Below are positions 45,640 through 55,199 of a DNA stretch of 64,000 nt, piece by piece (the stretch's first letter is position 1; each line of letters begins with the position of its first letter). The notes beneath the pieces were generated by a model that saw only the letters and a program-made list of their open reading frames with translations, did no database searches and had not been told where the DNA came from. A program made the position numbers and the translations under genes. The stretch covers positions 248,001 to 312,000 of the forward strand of contig JAFEMH010000986.1 in the NCBI GenBank assembly GCA_022495995.1, read 5' to 3'. This DNA is from Adenophora triphylla var. japonica (lineage: Eukaryota > Streptophyta > Magnoliopsida > Asterales > Campanulaceae).

Positions 45640-46330
45640 CCAGCATGAGACAGAAGAGCATGTCAAGTTAGCCACGGATGACCTGCCAACAAACCATATT
45701 AAAGGGCAGGGGGGGGCATGGGGGGCCACTCGCCCCCCCCCCCCAGCGGCGGAAATGCAGTGGAAAAAAATTTTTTTTGCCCCCCCCCCATATTTTTTTT
45801 ATATATGTATATATATAATTAACTTAAAGATTAACATCAGTGAGTGATGTGGTTCAGTGGTAGAAGGGGGAAGTTAAAGCCTTTGTTGTTTCCTTTCAAA
45901 TCCATGTTCGAACCCTGCTACCTACATTTTCAATTCATTTTATTTGTCCTCCATCTTTGCTATTCTCTCTTTCTCTCCATCCATTTCTTTTTCTTAACAG
46001 TTTTGTTTTTCTCTTTCTCCTAATTTCATCACATTTTTTCAATCTTAATTAATTAGTTAGGCTTTTCCCATTTCTTAATTTTTTACATTTTTAACTAAAA
46101 TACATTGTATTTCATGGATCCGACCATTTTTTACTTGTCTGACCCGAAAAAATTTTTTCGGGGGCGTTGCCCCCGAACCCCCGTAAAATCTTGCCCCCCC
46201 CTCGAGCAATTCCTGGCTCCGCCCCTGTTAAAGGGATCTCTCTAGTCTCTAGAGACAGAAAGATAACCCCATAAAATGATATAGAGGTGCAGGCAAGTCA
46301 TCCTTGGCTACCAAACAAAATAACTCTCCC
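45640..46330 (-). ncRNA. MIR169: MIR169 precursor, copy 4, with a transposon in the loop
   Basis: Minus strand mature miR169 at 46290-46310 is a perfect 21-mer (TAGCCAAGG…ACTTGCCTG). The opposite arm at 45669-45687 (plus-strand TAGCCACGGATGACCTGCC) pairs with it with one mismatch and one G:U, better than in copies 1-3. The normal loop would be about 73 nt; a 521-bp hAT-like element (45707-46227) has inserted into it. The 3' flank (45620-45668) retains the GAAGAGAAGG and AGAAGAGCATG blocks seen at 49870-49915. Whether this long-loop foldback is processed is unknown. Confidence 0.87.
45707..46227. mobile_element. hAT-like non-autonomous element in MIR169-4 loop
   Basis: 521 bp, right terminus CAGGGGCGGAGCCAGGAATT (reverse), left terminus CAGGGGGGGGCATGGGGGGC. 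Perfect 8-bp target duplication TTAAAGGG (45699-45706, 46228-46235), as made by hAT transposases. Contains pol III-like boxes: A-type TGGTTCAGTGG (about 45849) and B-type TGTTCGAACCC (about 45904). Confidence 0.85.
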
Positions 46331-46334
46331 CTTC

Positions 46335-46765
46335 ATGTAAGACCTCTCTTCTCTTCTCTTCTCTTTTACTTATTACTTCTCCTTCTTCAAATGCAATTGA
46401 CGCCATTTCTTTTTTCAAAGACTTTCTATTTATAGCCATTAAGGGAGGTATTCGCAGACATAATTCGTATATGAATTAATGTAGCATCTTCACTAGTCAA
46501 ATTGCCTTATTCAAATTGATTTTTCCCCTCTATGTCATTTGCATGACATGTGTGCTCAAATGTATCGGTAAGGAATATATTCTGGTCAGAAGATAGACCT
46601 AGGGTCGCCAATTTGTCCACCTGTCTGGTTAATGGAAATGGAATTTCAGCCAACGTTGGAAAGGATGCTTTGAAGATTTGGTTCTCTTTTCAATACTTGG
46701 CAATCCAACTAGCATACACTGATCGAGCTGACCTTTGGCTCCTTCAAATGATGACTACCGCACAA
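46335..46765 (-). promoter_or_regulatory. Promoter module of MIR169 unit 4
   Basis: TATA box CTATAAATAG (about 46426-46435, minus). Upstream blocks TCTTCTGACCAGAATATATT (about 46570-46590) and GAGCCAAAGGTCAGCTCGAT (about 46725-46744) are conserved. Confidence 0.72.
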
Positions 46766-47151
46766 AAAAGTCGCAGGTTAGCCTTTTTCTTGTTGGTTTG
46801 ATTGTAAACCAATTCAAGCTATTTGTATTTACATTCTTCCCGGTCCGGCAAATTGCTAAGTTTATTATTCATACTTGCGCTTGCAATGATATGGTTCTTT
46901 CTTTATCAGCTTTAATACATCATAAGATTCATAAGAACAGCAACTAGAGTTGCATCCTGCCAGGAGACTGTTTTTTCCAGTACTTTATTTTGTGTGCATT
47001 TATCCTGGCATTTATCATTATCTTCAAGAGAGGCTTTCTCTTAAATCCATTTAACTTGAGCAGAAGATGGTACATATCACTGTGAGGACTCCTAGGAACA
47101 GTTGTTATCAGCCTCTGAGTGCCTTTTTCTTCTGCTGAATGTTTTTATTAG

Positions 47152-47791
47152 CTATGTTATCTGGACTCGGGTACGGGTATTCAACGCGGGTACTGATACG
47201 AGGGTCGGAATCACTTATCCCAAAAAATTGGACATGGGGACACTGTTCTAAATTTGGACACAGTTCTAAATTTGGACATGGGAACACTATTCCAAAAAAT
47301 TGGACATGGGGACGCGGTTTCTTGTAATTCTATAAAAGTAAGAAGATATAAATGTCCAAAATAGTATTCATTATTTGACATTTTTGGAATAAAGCAAGGT
47401 AGGACTTTTAGTCTGGGACGTCCCAAAAAGGAAAGTAGGACTCTTGATCTGGGAAGGAGGGAGTATAATTTTATTTCTAAATAAAATTATAATTTCAATT
47501 AAATTTTGCTACTATATAATGTATAATTAAGTAAAACACTAACATTAAAATTTGTAAAATCTTTATAAACGAAGTCAACTCATTCCTTTTTTTCTTTCAA
47601 TTTTTCTTGCCGTGTCCCACTGAAAAATCGGGTGTCGGGTACGGATTTCATATCCATGCCGCTGTCGTGTCGTGTCGAACACCTGTCCCACTGAAAAATC
47701 GGGTGTCGGGTACGGATTTCATATCCATGCCGCTGTCGTGTCGTGTCGAACACCGGTACTTTAACATATTTGAAGAATCCGAGTAACATAG
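47152..47791. mobile_element. Non-autonomous TIR element
   Basis: Ends CTATGTTATCTGGACTC and GAATCCGAGTAACATAG are imperfect inverted repeats. Flanks TTTATTAG / GTTATTAG (7 of 8) suggest an 8-bp target duplication (hAT-like). Contains a tandem duplication of about 68 bp (from about 47617) and a partial Stowaway end (…GGAAGGAGGGAGTA at 47452-47465). Confidence 0.65.
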
Positions 47792-47799
47792 GTTATTAG

Positions 47800-48196
47800 G
47801 GACGTCCTACATTAAGCCCTTTCCGACACCATATATATCCCAAGTAATCGTTGAACATATATAGATAAAATAAGATCTGAATCCCCAATTCTAACTTCAA
47901 TGTATATTGTACTTCCCCAGTCCCTAAATGATTGTCCATTTTTTTTTAAAAAAATAGTGTCCCTAAATGAATGTTTTTTTAGTGAAGTTAACTTAATCCT
48001 CCTTGCCAGTCATCATTCTTTTGTTTACACTTAAACTCAAAACCTTCTTGACCATGCCACAACACGTCAAGATGTAAAACAAGAGGGTGTTACATCAAGT
48101 ACTAGGCCCTCCACTTCTTTTCCCCCTAATAATAAATAATCACCAAGTAGTGGTTTAAACCATATGAAACTAGATCATATACAAAAATAAATTATA
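47800..48196. other. Unassigned non-coding stretch
   Basis: No gene; a degraded MITE-like pair of CCCTAAATGA phrases at 47923 and 47963. Confidence 0.4.
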
Positions 48197-48385
48197 CTTC
48201 CTCTGTCCCAGAATAAATGTCGCAGTTGACTTGTCAACATTTTTAAGGAATATGCTTTACTAGTTTTTACGTTACTTGTACAATGATAAAATTGCACTAC
48301 ATCACTTTCCTTATTTAGAAACATGACATTTGTTTTGGGACGAACCAAAATAGAAAGTGTGACATTTATTCTGGGACGGAGGGAG
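48197..48385. mobile_element. Stowaway-type MITE
   Basis: 189 bp, ends CTTCCTCTGTCCCAGAATAA and TTATTCTGGGACGGAGGGAG, TA on both sides. Confidence 0.9.
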
Positions 48386-49323
48386 TATCTGGTTTGGTAC
48401 CGGTGAAAATCGGTCTATGCAGTTTCATTTTAAGTTTTAGCTAACAAATCAGCAAAAACAGAAATGCATGATCCATGCAACTACTAGTGTTTACTAAAAT
48501 CGTCCTGCTCCTGGATGTTAAGATGAATCTTTCGATGGCTACAGATTTCTCGGATTAGGTCTCTGGTGGTGTTCTCATTAGCCACAGGTGACCGTCCAGT
48601 CCCTTGAATGTTGTTATGCTACTGTATCCCAGGACGATGCTCTATCTAAGCATAGATTAACCTTACTTCATTTAGAATTGAACTATTTCAGTTTACTCCA
48701 TTATGTTAGCCTGCTTGTTAAGCTCGAATCTTTAGTATAACTCAAATTTAGTTGCATAAAGATCAAATGGAGTTAAGCTAAAGTTGGGATTAAATCAAGA
48801 TTATATTATCCATAGAGCCCAGATAAAATATCTCGGCTGAATCATCCTTGAGTGAACCCAAAAAAACAAGCGGAATAAGATTAAAGGAGCTAAGTAGAAC
48901 AAAGAGTTATGCTTAAGAGCCTCACCCATGACAGGCAATTGAACTAGACCTCAAAACACACAAATGCTTCGAACCAAGCTTGACAGTCAACTTAGGATCA
49001 GAGCTCAAAAGGTTGACGAGTGTAGACAGTGCTTTAGATCGAATGAAACTAACAGAGGATTAACAGAGCTGAAAGATATACAATTAAACACACAAACCAA
49101 ATAAGAAGGCACTATAAATAGTCAAAGACCATTAAGAACATGGATAAGACATGCATGCATCTTGTTTGCGGAAAAACAGCAAAACCAACTGCTTATTATA
49201 ATATGTTATATTGTAAATCTTAAAACTATGCTGCCCCAATGAGAATATATAGATTGGAAATAACCCAATGTCCTGAAACTAAATCCAATCTCTAACCCCA
49301 AGATCTAGGTATGCTAATTGTGC

Positions 49324-49372
49324 TAGCTCAGAAGCTACTTCTTTATTTTCTTCATCATCCCTTTCTTCTCAT
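49324..49372 (-). pseudogene. Dehydrin K-segment relic, right arm
   Basis: Minus strand GAGAAGAAAGGGATGATGAA, then AAAATAAAGAAG and stop: reads KKGMMKKIKK, a decayed K-segment. It is the counterpart of 36571-36624. Confidence 0.65.
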
Positions 49373-49898
49373 GTCCCTGAGACTGGTCTCCCTCATTGCG
49401 TCAAAGGTCTCTAATTTCAAACTAACATTATGATTAATTCCAATATCCTGAAACTAAATCCAATCTCTAACCCCAAGATCTAGGTATAAATGGAGAAAGA
49501 GGAAGATATCCAATTGCACAAGGTCCCACCATTGCAGAGTGAGTATAAATTCCTGAAGAAAAATGAGACTTTTATCTGTAGTTCAAAATGGTTTCAAGGC
49601 AAAATGAAGCAACCTCATTATTTCTCACGGACGTGCATAATAGAGGTGTAATGCATAAGTAGTCTTTCAAACAAGTCAGTTTTTGGTGTATATCAACGTG
49701 ATTATGATGAATTACGTGTTTGCAGTTTGAGTAGTGCAAACATTTTTGTAAGTAGTAATCAATAAGCACATAAAAATAAATGTAGGAGCACTTAACTTGC
49801 GAAACTATGAAATAAATGATAATTATAGACATTGAAGTGAAAGGCAATATGTTTGATAAGCTGTCGGTAGGTTAAGGGGAAGAAGAGAAGGACTAGCA

Positions 49899-50050
49899 TG
49901 AGAGAGAAGAGCATGTGAGGTTAGCCAAGTTGCTTGCCTGATCAAAACTAAACAAAGGGCTCTTTTTAATCTATATGGAAGAGCCCCATGAACAGGGATC
50001 TTCAGGCAAGTCATCCTTGGCTACCAAACAAAAGCTCTTACCCTTCATGT
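49899..50050 (-). ncRNA. MIR169: MIR169 precursor, copy 3
   Basis: Minus strand mature miR169 at 50003-50023, perfect 21-mer ending CTTGCCTG. Opposite arm at 49922-49940 (minus CAGGCAAGCAACTTGGCTA). Loop about 62 nt. TATA box at about 50133-50142 on the minus strand. Mirror copy of MIR169-2, which differs at the last base of the mature sequence. Confidence 0.93.
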
Positions 50051-50079
50051 AAGGCCTCTCTTCTCCGAAAACTATACAT

Positions 50080-50420
50080 ACTGCATTTATTTCTTTTCTT
50101 AGATGGGATGCTATTTCTTGGTTCGAAGACTTCCTATTTATACCATTAAGGTATTGGAGGTAAGATTCGAGTATAAATCATATTGCCCGTTCACTCTCTC
50201 TCTCTCTCTCTCTCTCATATCTGTGAAGCTATACACGAACTTGTCATGAAGGAATATATTCTGGTCAGATGAGGGATACATGGTCCCCAGTTTCTGATTT
50301 CTGGCCGATTGATGGGAATGGAATTTTCCAGCAAGAAAATGTTCTTTTTTAAGACTTCTTAGCACTCTTCGAGATTTGGCTATTCCACTACACTACTGAG
50401 CTGACTTTTGGCTCATCCAA
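50080..50420 (-). promoter_or_regulatory. Promoter module of MIR169 unit 3
   Basis: TATA box TATAAATAGG (minus, 50133-50142), a (CT)n tract (50192-50216), the CTGACCAGAATATATTCCTT block (about 50250-50270) and GAGCCAAAAGTCAGCTCAGT (about 50398-50417). Confidence 0.75.
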
Positions 50421-51084
50421 AGATACATCATTGTTGTGAAAACTTTACGATGCAGTCTTTCTTTTATGTTGATTGAATTTCTATGGGAATGACTTTGCTC
50501 ACTCCTGTATTAAACAAAAACAGAAGATGGTTACTGATCTCTTGGATAAGGTCCTTGGATCTGTTATCATCAGCCTCTGGTTGACCTTTTTCATCACCTG
50601 GATGTGTGCAACACAAATACGAAAAATGAAAAACTTTACGACATGTGTAAAGCAGTCCCAAGAAGCCGGTCCAGTGGTTTTGCTTAGAAACACTAATTTT
50701 GAAAATTTTGGTCTTCAGTATTGATTTCTGTTCCAAGTTTTTCAAATACTGATCCGTAAAAAAATCAATACTGTATAATTTTGATTCAGAAATATCTACA
50801 GTTAAACAATATAGGTAAACTAGTAGCCTTTCTTTGTTCAGATTGTAAAAAAATCAATACTGTATAATTTTGATTAGAGAAATCTACAATTAAACAATAT
50901 AGCTAAACTAGTAGCAAAATTTTTTTGGTAAATAAATATTTAGGGACAATTTTTTTTTTTGCAAAGAGTACTGAGTACATTCATACTGGGACCAAAATTT
51001 CTTGAATTTGGACATTCATTTAGGGACAGAAAGAAGAAGTAGTAATCATTAGAATACTGTACTGCCAGAAAAGATGATGACAAC

Positions 51085-51626
51085 CAGGGACGAAGCCCTA
51101 TACAGGCAAGGGGGGTCAATTGACCCTCCTGAACTTTTAAGCAATGATATTCCGCCCCCTTCCATTTAAAAAAATCCATATGTATGCAATTTTGACCCCC
51201 CTGAATTTTGGCAAAATTTCATCTCATATCTAAAAGTTTGAGAAAATGAAGGATTATATGATTAAATATTCCAAAAATTTGAAAGAGTTATGGTGTAAGG
51301 GTTATATTGTGATTTAAAATCAAAGTTGACAATATGATCCAATTTTTTTTTTTTTTTTAACAATTATATAGTGCATTTTTAGTACTTTATACTTCCATTT
51401 CTTAAAAAAAATCCTCATGCTTTCTTTTTTACTTTGTCCCAAAAAATAGTTCTGCTTCTAAATATAGTTATTATTGTATTGTTATTTTAACAAGGAATAA
51501 ACAAGTAAAGCATGTTTCATCAAAAATATCCATTTTTCGAATGATTTTTTTTTTTTGTAAGAAGGGAGTATTGTACTTTAGTTTTTACTTTGACCCCCCT
51601 CATTTCAATTCCTAGCTATGTCCCTG
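51085..51626. mobile_element. Complete hAT-like non-autonomous element, right arm
   Basis: 542 bp, ends CAGGGACGAAGCCC and GCTATGTCCCTG; perfect 8-bp target duplication ATGACAAC (51077-51084, 51627-51634). Truncated orthologue at 38098 in the left arm shows it was inserted before the inverted duplication. Unit 1 (near 34428) has the empty site. Confidence 0.9.
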
Positions 51627-52214
51627 ATGACAACATACGACGTCCTCACTGTCTTCGAGTTCAACAAGGTTATAATGTACATATGTACAGTGCTACATTG
51701 GTAAATCGATAGTGTTTTTGGGCTTCAAACTTTTGATTTTCAGGTTAGAGGCACCCCACTATATTTTGTGGAGTTATATGATATAATCGAAATGCATTAT
51801 TTTGAAGTGATTCCTTTTCTCATTTTGTTGCGTAATGGTTTCCTTTTGTTCAGCTACTTCAAACCAAGGGTGGACCTTTGAATTGAATTGTAACAATCAT
51901 CCTATATTCCTCTTAACGAACAAGTATCAATATTATCACTTACCGAGTAAAAGCCATCATTGTAGACATTTAAGTATCTCTTCATTCATTTAATGAAAAG
52001 ATACTTAGTTTGAAGTAGTTGCACAAAAGAAAATCATTAAGCAACAAGCATTAAGTGCTTGATATTATCAAACACAACCTTAGACCAAACAAACAACATG
52101 TAGAAACAAAACGGCCCAATTCTGCCTTGGGAATTATTGTACGATTTGCATGTATATATGCATAATACATTAGCTAATTATGGCGACCAGGAAGGTTCTC
52201 CTTGATCTTCTCCA

Positions 52215-52565
52215 TTATCCTTTCTTCTCATGCTCTCCTTCGTATGCCCCTGCAGTTGTAGTCGATGTTTTTTGCTCGTCCTTGTGACCTCCTGTTAACT
52301 TCTCCTTGATCTTTTCAGTGATTCCAACACCATGGTGTTGCTGCCCCTGAGTACCACTACCAGCATACCCGGTTCCCATGTCAGGGCCATGCCCAGTAGT
52401 GCCTCCAATAACAGCCAGAAAAGTTCCGGTAGTGTCAGCGCCGCCATAGCCAACCGCCGCACCGGTATCAGTGGGAAAACCGCCACCGGTTTCTTGGATG
52501 GGGTTGCCGAACTCGTCAGTCCGGCGGCCCTGAACCTGATCCCCTGTATGTCCCATCTCTTTCAT
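52215..52565 (-). CDS. Dehydrin III, single K-segment
   Basis: 116 codons from the ATG ending at 52565 (MKEMGHTGDQVQGRRTDEF); upstream in-frame codons are leader. Y-like segment RRTDEFGNP, Gly/Thr-rich middle, K-segment GITEKIKEKLTGGH, acidic tail ending EHEKKG and stop (52215-52217). Group-2 LEA protein, expected to be disordered and to bind membranes through the K-segment helix. The second K-segment lies just beyond the stop in a shifted frame. A retroelement (52621-53704) separates the coding region from its conserved TATA box and ACGTGTC, in what was the 5' UTR, so expression is doubtful. It is the most intact of the three copies. Confidence 0.8.
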   Translation of the reverse strand: MKEMGHTGDQVQGRRTDEFGNPIQETGGGFPTDTGAAVGYGGADTTGTFLAVIGGTTGHGPDMGTGYAGSGTQGQQHHGVGITEKIKEKLTGGHKDEQKTSTTTAGAYEGEHEKKG

Positions 52566-52620
52566 TTTGTTGATTAGCGACAACAACCTAAGTAATTAGT
52601 CTCGGATGGAAATATGTTTT

Positions 52621-53704
52621 TGTTGGGGTGCAAACCCAATTCCACATCGACAATTGAACAAAGTATTGTCAGGTTTATAAGAGCACACACCCACTTCATT
52701 AGTATGAGCCCTTTTGGGAAGTTCCCAAGAGCAAATCCGTGCGGGCTGAGCCCAAAGCGGACAATATCATACTAATGTGGAGTGGTGAGGATGATCGCGG
52801 TCCCTACAACTGGTATCAGAGCCATGGTTCGGATGTTCCGGCCTGGGTGGACCGTGTGTGTGCGATTATAGTGGTGGTGGGATTCCCTCTTGTGTGACTT
52901 TGCGGATCTTTATAAGAGCACACACCCACTTCATTAGTATGAGGCCTTTTGGGAAGTTCCCAAGAGCAAATCCGTGCGGGCTGAGCCCAAAGCGGACAAT
53001 ATCATACTAATGTGGAGTGGTGAGGATGATCGCGGTCCCTACAAATAATTGTTGGGGTGACTCACAATTGTTGACAAATCGGGTTTGGGAAAATGCTGCG
53101 GTTGTGCTGCTGTTCTTGGTGCTGATGTTCTTGATGGCGAGGCGGGCGCCCCACATGGAGTGAGGTGGACGCCTGGTTGGCTGGCCGAAGCTGGAGGATC
53201 TTGAAGGTGGTCTTGAGGCGGCCGCATGATCTGGAGGATGGCGGGCGCATCGCGGGCAGAGAGTTTGGCACGGCTTGACAACCACCCAGGCGGGCCGCTG
53301 GTCTTCAATGGGGCGGGCGCCTCACGACGGGAATATGATGGGCTGGGCCGTGTGTTAGGGTTCAGACGTGGTTTGCCTTTGTCATATAAATAATCCCTTT
53401 TGTCATTGTTCCGTGTGCAGCCTTGAGAGAGAGAGATTGATAGAAACAAGCTAGGTTATTCACTATTGTATTGTGAGAGATTGTGAGATTGTGTGAAAGG
53501 TTTTCACCTTGATTCTCCTTGTACTCTTCTTGATTATAGTGAATTGATTCTCCGTCGCCCGTGGAAGTAGCCAAGTTGGTGAACCACGTAAAATCTCGTG
53601 TGTTCATCTGTTTTTCAATTTTGTTTCGTTCTTGCTATTATTGTTATTTTGTGCTTGCATCTTTATCAATCTAGCAATTGTGTTTGAGACCCAAAATCCT
53701 AACA
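52621..53704 (+). mobile_element. Composite TRIM-like insertion in the dehydrin III leader
   Basis: First LTR TGTTGGGGTGCAAACC...GGTCCCTACA (52621-about 52809), then iMet primer site TGGTATCAGAGCC (about 52811), a short internal part and a partial second copy of the LTR from TTTATAAGAGCACACAC (about 52909-53043). A different 655-bp LTR-like block (53050-53704, TGTTGGGG...TCCTAACA) follows. It has a TATA box (about 53384) and an upstream GC-rich array (53141-53320). Flanks GTTTT / GCTTT resemble a target duplication, and removing the block restores the leader seen at 37000-37060. Confidence 0.72.
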
Positions 53705-53759
53705 GCTTTCTGTTAATGATGGAAGTTGTTGATGAATAAAGATGAAGAGAGGTGGTTGC

Positions 53760-53845
53760 TGTTTGGGTTTTATTTATAAATGTACATGGGAGTGATGTGA
53801 GAGAAATTAGTTGCACTGGATAACGAAGGAGCTGACACGTTTAAT
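53760..53845 (-). promoter_or_regulatory. Displaced promoter of dehydrin III
   Basis: Minus strand TATA box TTTATAAATAAA (53769-53780) and ACGTGTC (53834-53840), identical in order to dehydrin II. Confidence 0.7.
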
Positions 53846-53918
53846 TTTGGAGGGACATCTGTAAAATGATGTTGGGTCTTAGGATAAGATTGGTTCTTTA
53901 TGTCACTGCATACTGTGA

Positions 53919-54442
53919 TGTTGGGATTGGAGTCCTAAACTACAAGGAAGAAAATGAGTCTAAGTCGGAGGAGTTGGTGAGATCAAGAAGGGAAATCTCG
54001 AGGATCTTCTGCCGTGGAGAGCGGCCGCGCTGTGGTGAGGGCGACCGCGCTGGAGGTTCTTTCGTGGGTGCAATATCTTCTGTCGATGAGGGCGGCCGCG
54101 CAGGCCTTGAGGGCGGCCACGCTGGGCCCGGATTTTCTGCAGCAGATTTTTATTTTGTTTCCTATTTTGATAAGATCTCTTCTTAAATTGATTTAGGGCT
54201 TCCTTGTATTACTATATAAACATAGATACGACCTAGAACATATAGTAGTTGTAGTAGCAACATATTAGAAGGTGTCTAATACAATATTGGCTTGGCAATT
54301 GCCCCCGGACGTAGTTCATGTGTTGAATGAACCGGGTAAACAACTCTTGTATTCTTGTGTGTGTGATTCTTCCATTATTGTGCTTGTGGGTGTGTTGATT
54401 TCTTGTCTTGATTGCAACGGGGGTACCACCAAATTCACAACA
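53919..54442 (+). repeat. 5' LTR of a copia element
   Basis: 524 bp, TGTTGGGATTGG...TTCACAACA, followed after AC by the iMet primer site TGGTATCAGAGCA (54445-54457). TATA box near 54211; GC-rich motif array at 54021-54119 (GCGGCCGCGC and variants, 20-21 bp apart). Confidence 0.88.
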
Positions 54443-54536
54443 ACTGGTATCAGAGCATTGGTTCGGAGGATTCAAAGTTTTTTCATTAGTTGATTAATTT
54501 TGAATCGCGTTCTTGGGGACTTGGTGAAGCAATCAG

Positions 54537-55199
54537 ATGAAAAACTCAATCGAGAAATTCAACGGTGTGAATTTCACGTTCTAGAGGACAAGGATTGAAG
54601 ATTACCTTTATTGTAAGGATCTTCATAAACCCTTGAAGGAGAAACCCGAAGACATGTCACAAGGGGATTGGGAGACGTTAGATCGAAAGGCGTTAGGAGC
54701 GGTGAGGAGCGCTCTAACCGACGACGTTGCACGGAACGCCATGGAGGCCAAGACAACGGTGGAGTTGCTACAAACGCTGTCAGACATGTATGAGAAGCCG
54801 TCTAATATCAATAAGGTGCATTTGATAAAGAGGTTTGCGAATGCGAAGATGTCAGAGGGGCAGACAGCAGCAAGTCATATCGGCAGTTTCAAAGGTATGG
54901 TGGACCAATCGAAAAGTGTTGATATTAATTTCTCCGATGAAGTGCTAGCTTGTTTTCTACTAAAATCTTTGCCTGATAGTTGGGAGGTAACTGTCACAAC
55001 GATTAGTACGTCGAAAACAGCATTGGTGTATACGGAGGTTAGAGATCTCATCCTTCAAGAGGAGCTGAGAAGGAAAGAGAAAAGGAGAGAATCTTCCGTA
55101 GATGGGGCTGCACTTAGGGTGGAGAGAAATAGGGGAAAGGGAGGACCGAAAAAGGGGAAAAAGGTCAAGTGCTACAATTGTGGCGAATTGGGTCATATC
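54537..55199 (+). pseudogene. gag: copia gag, nonsense codon and truncated in the zinc knuckle
   Basis: ATG at 54537 (MKNSIEKFNGVNFTF), then TAG at 54582-54584 where the family has Trp. The rest is open: RTRIEDYLYCKDLHKPL, GDWETLDRKALGAVRSAL, HLIKRFANAKMSEG, SLPDSWEVTVTTIS, a Lys/Arg-rich linker and the knuckle CYNCGELGHI, which is broken at 55199 by the TGTCACGACCC block. Downstream gag-pol is not found after that block. Confidence 0.87.

Larger units (their letters stand above)
48836..53918 (-). repeat. Large inverted repeat, right arm (dehydrin III - MIR169-3)
   Basis: Reverse complement of 36823-40319. Minus-strand order: dehydrin promoter (53.8 kb), [TRIM 52621-53704], dehydrin III, spacer with hAT element, MIR169-3, K-segment relic. 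A copia LTR (53919) begins exactly at the outer edge, so the duplication may originally have extended further. Confidence 0.9.

Noticed and set aside
53866..54186. 106-codon plus-strand ORF
   Set aside because: Spans the boundary between the inverted repeat and the copia LTR, so it is accidental.
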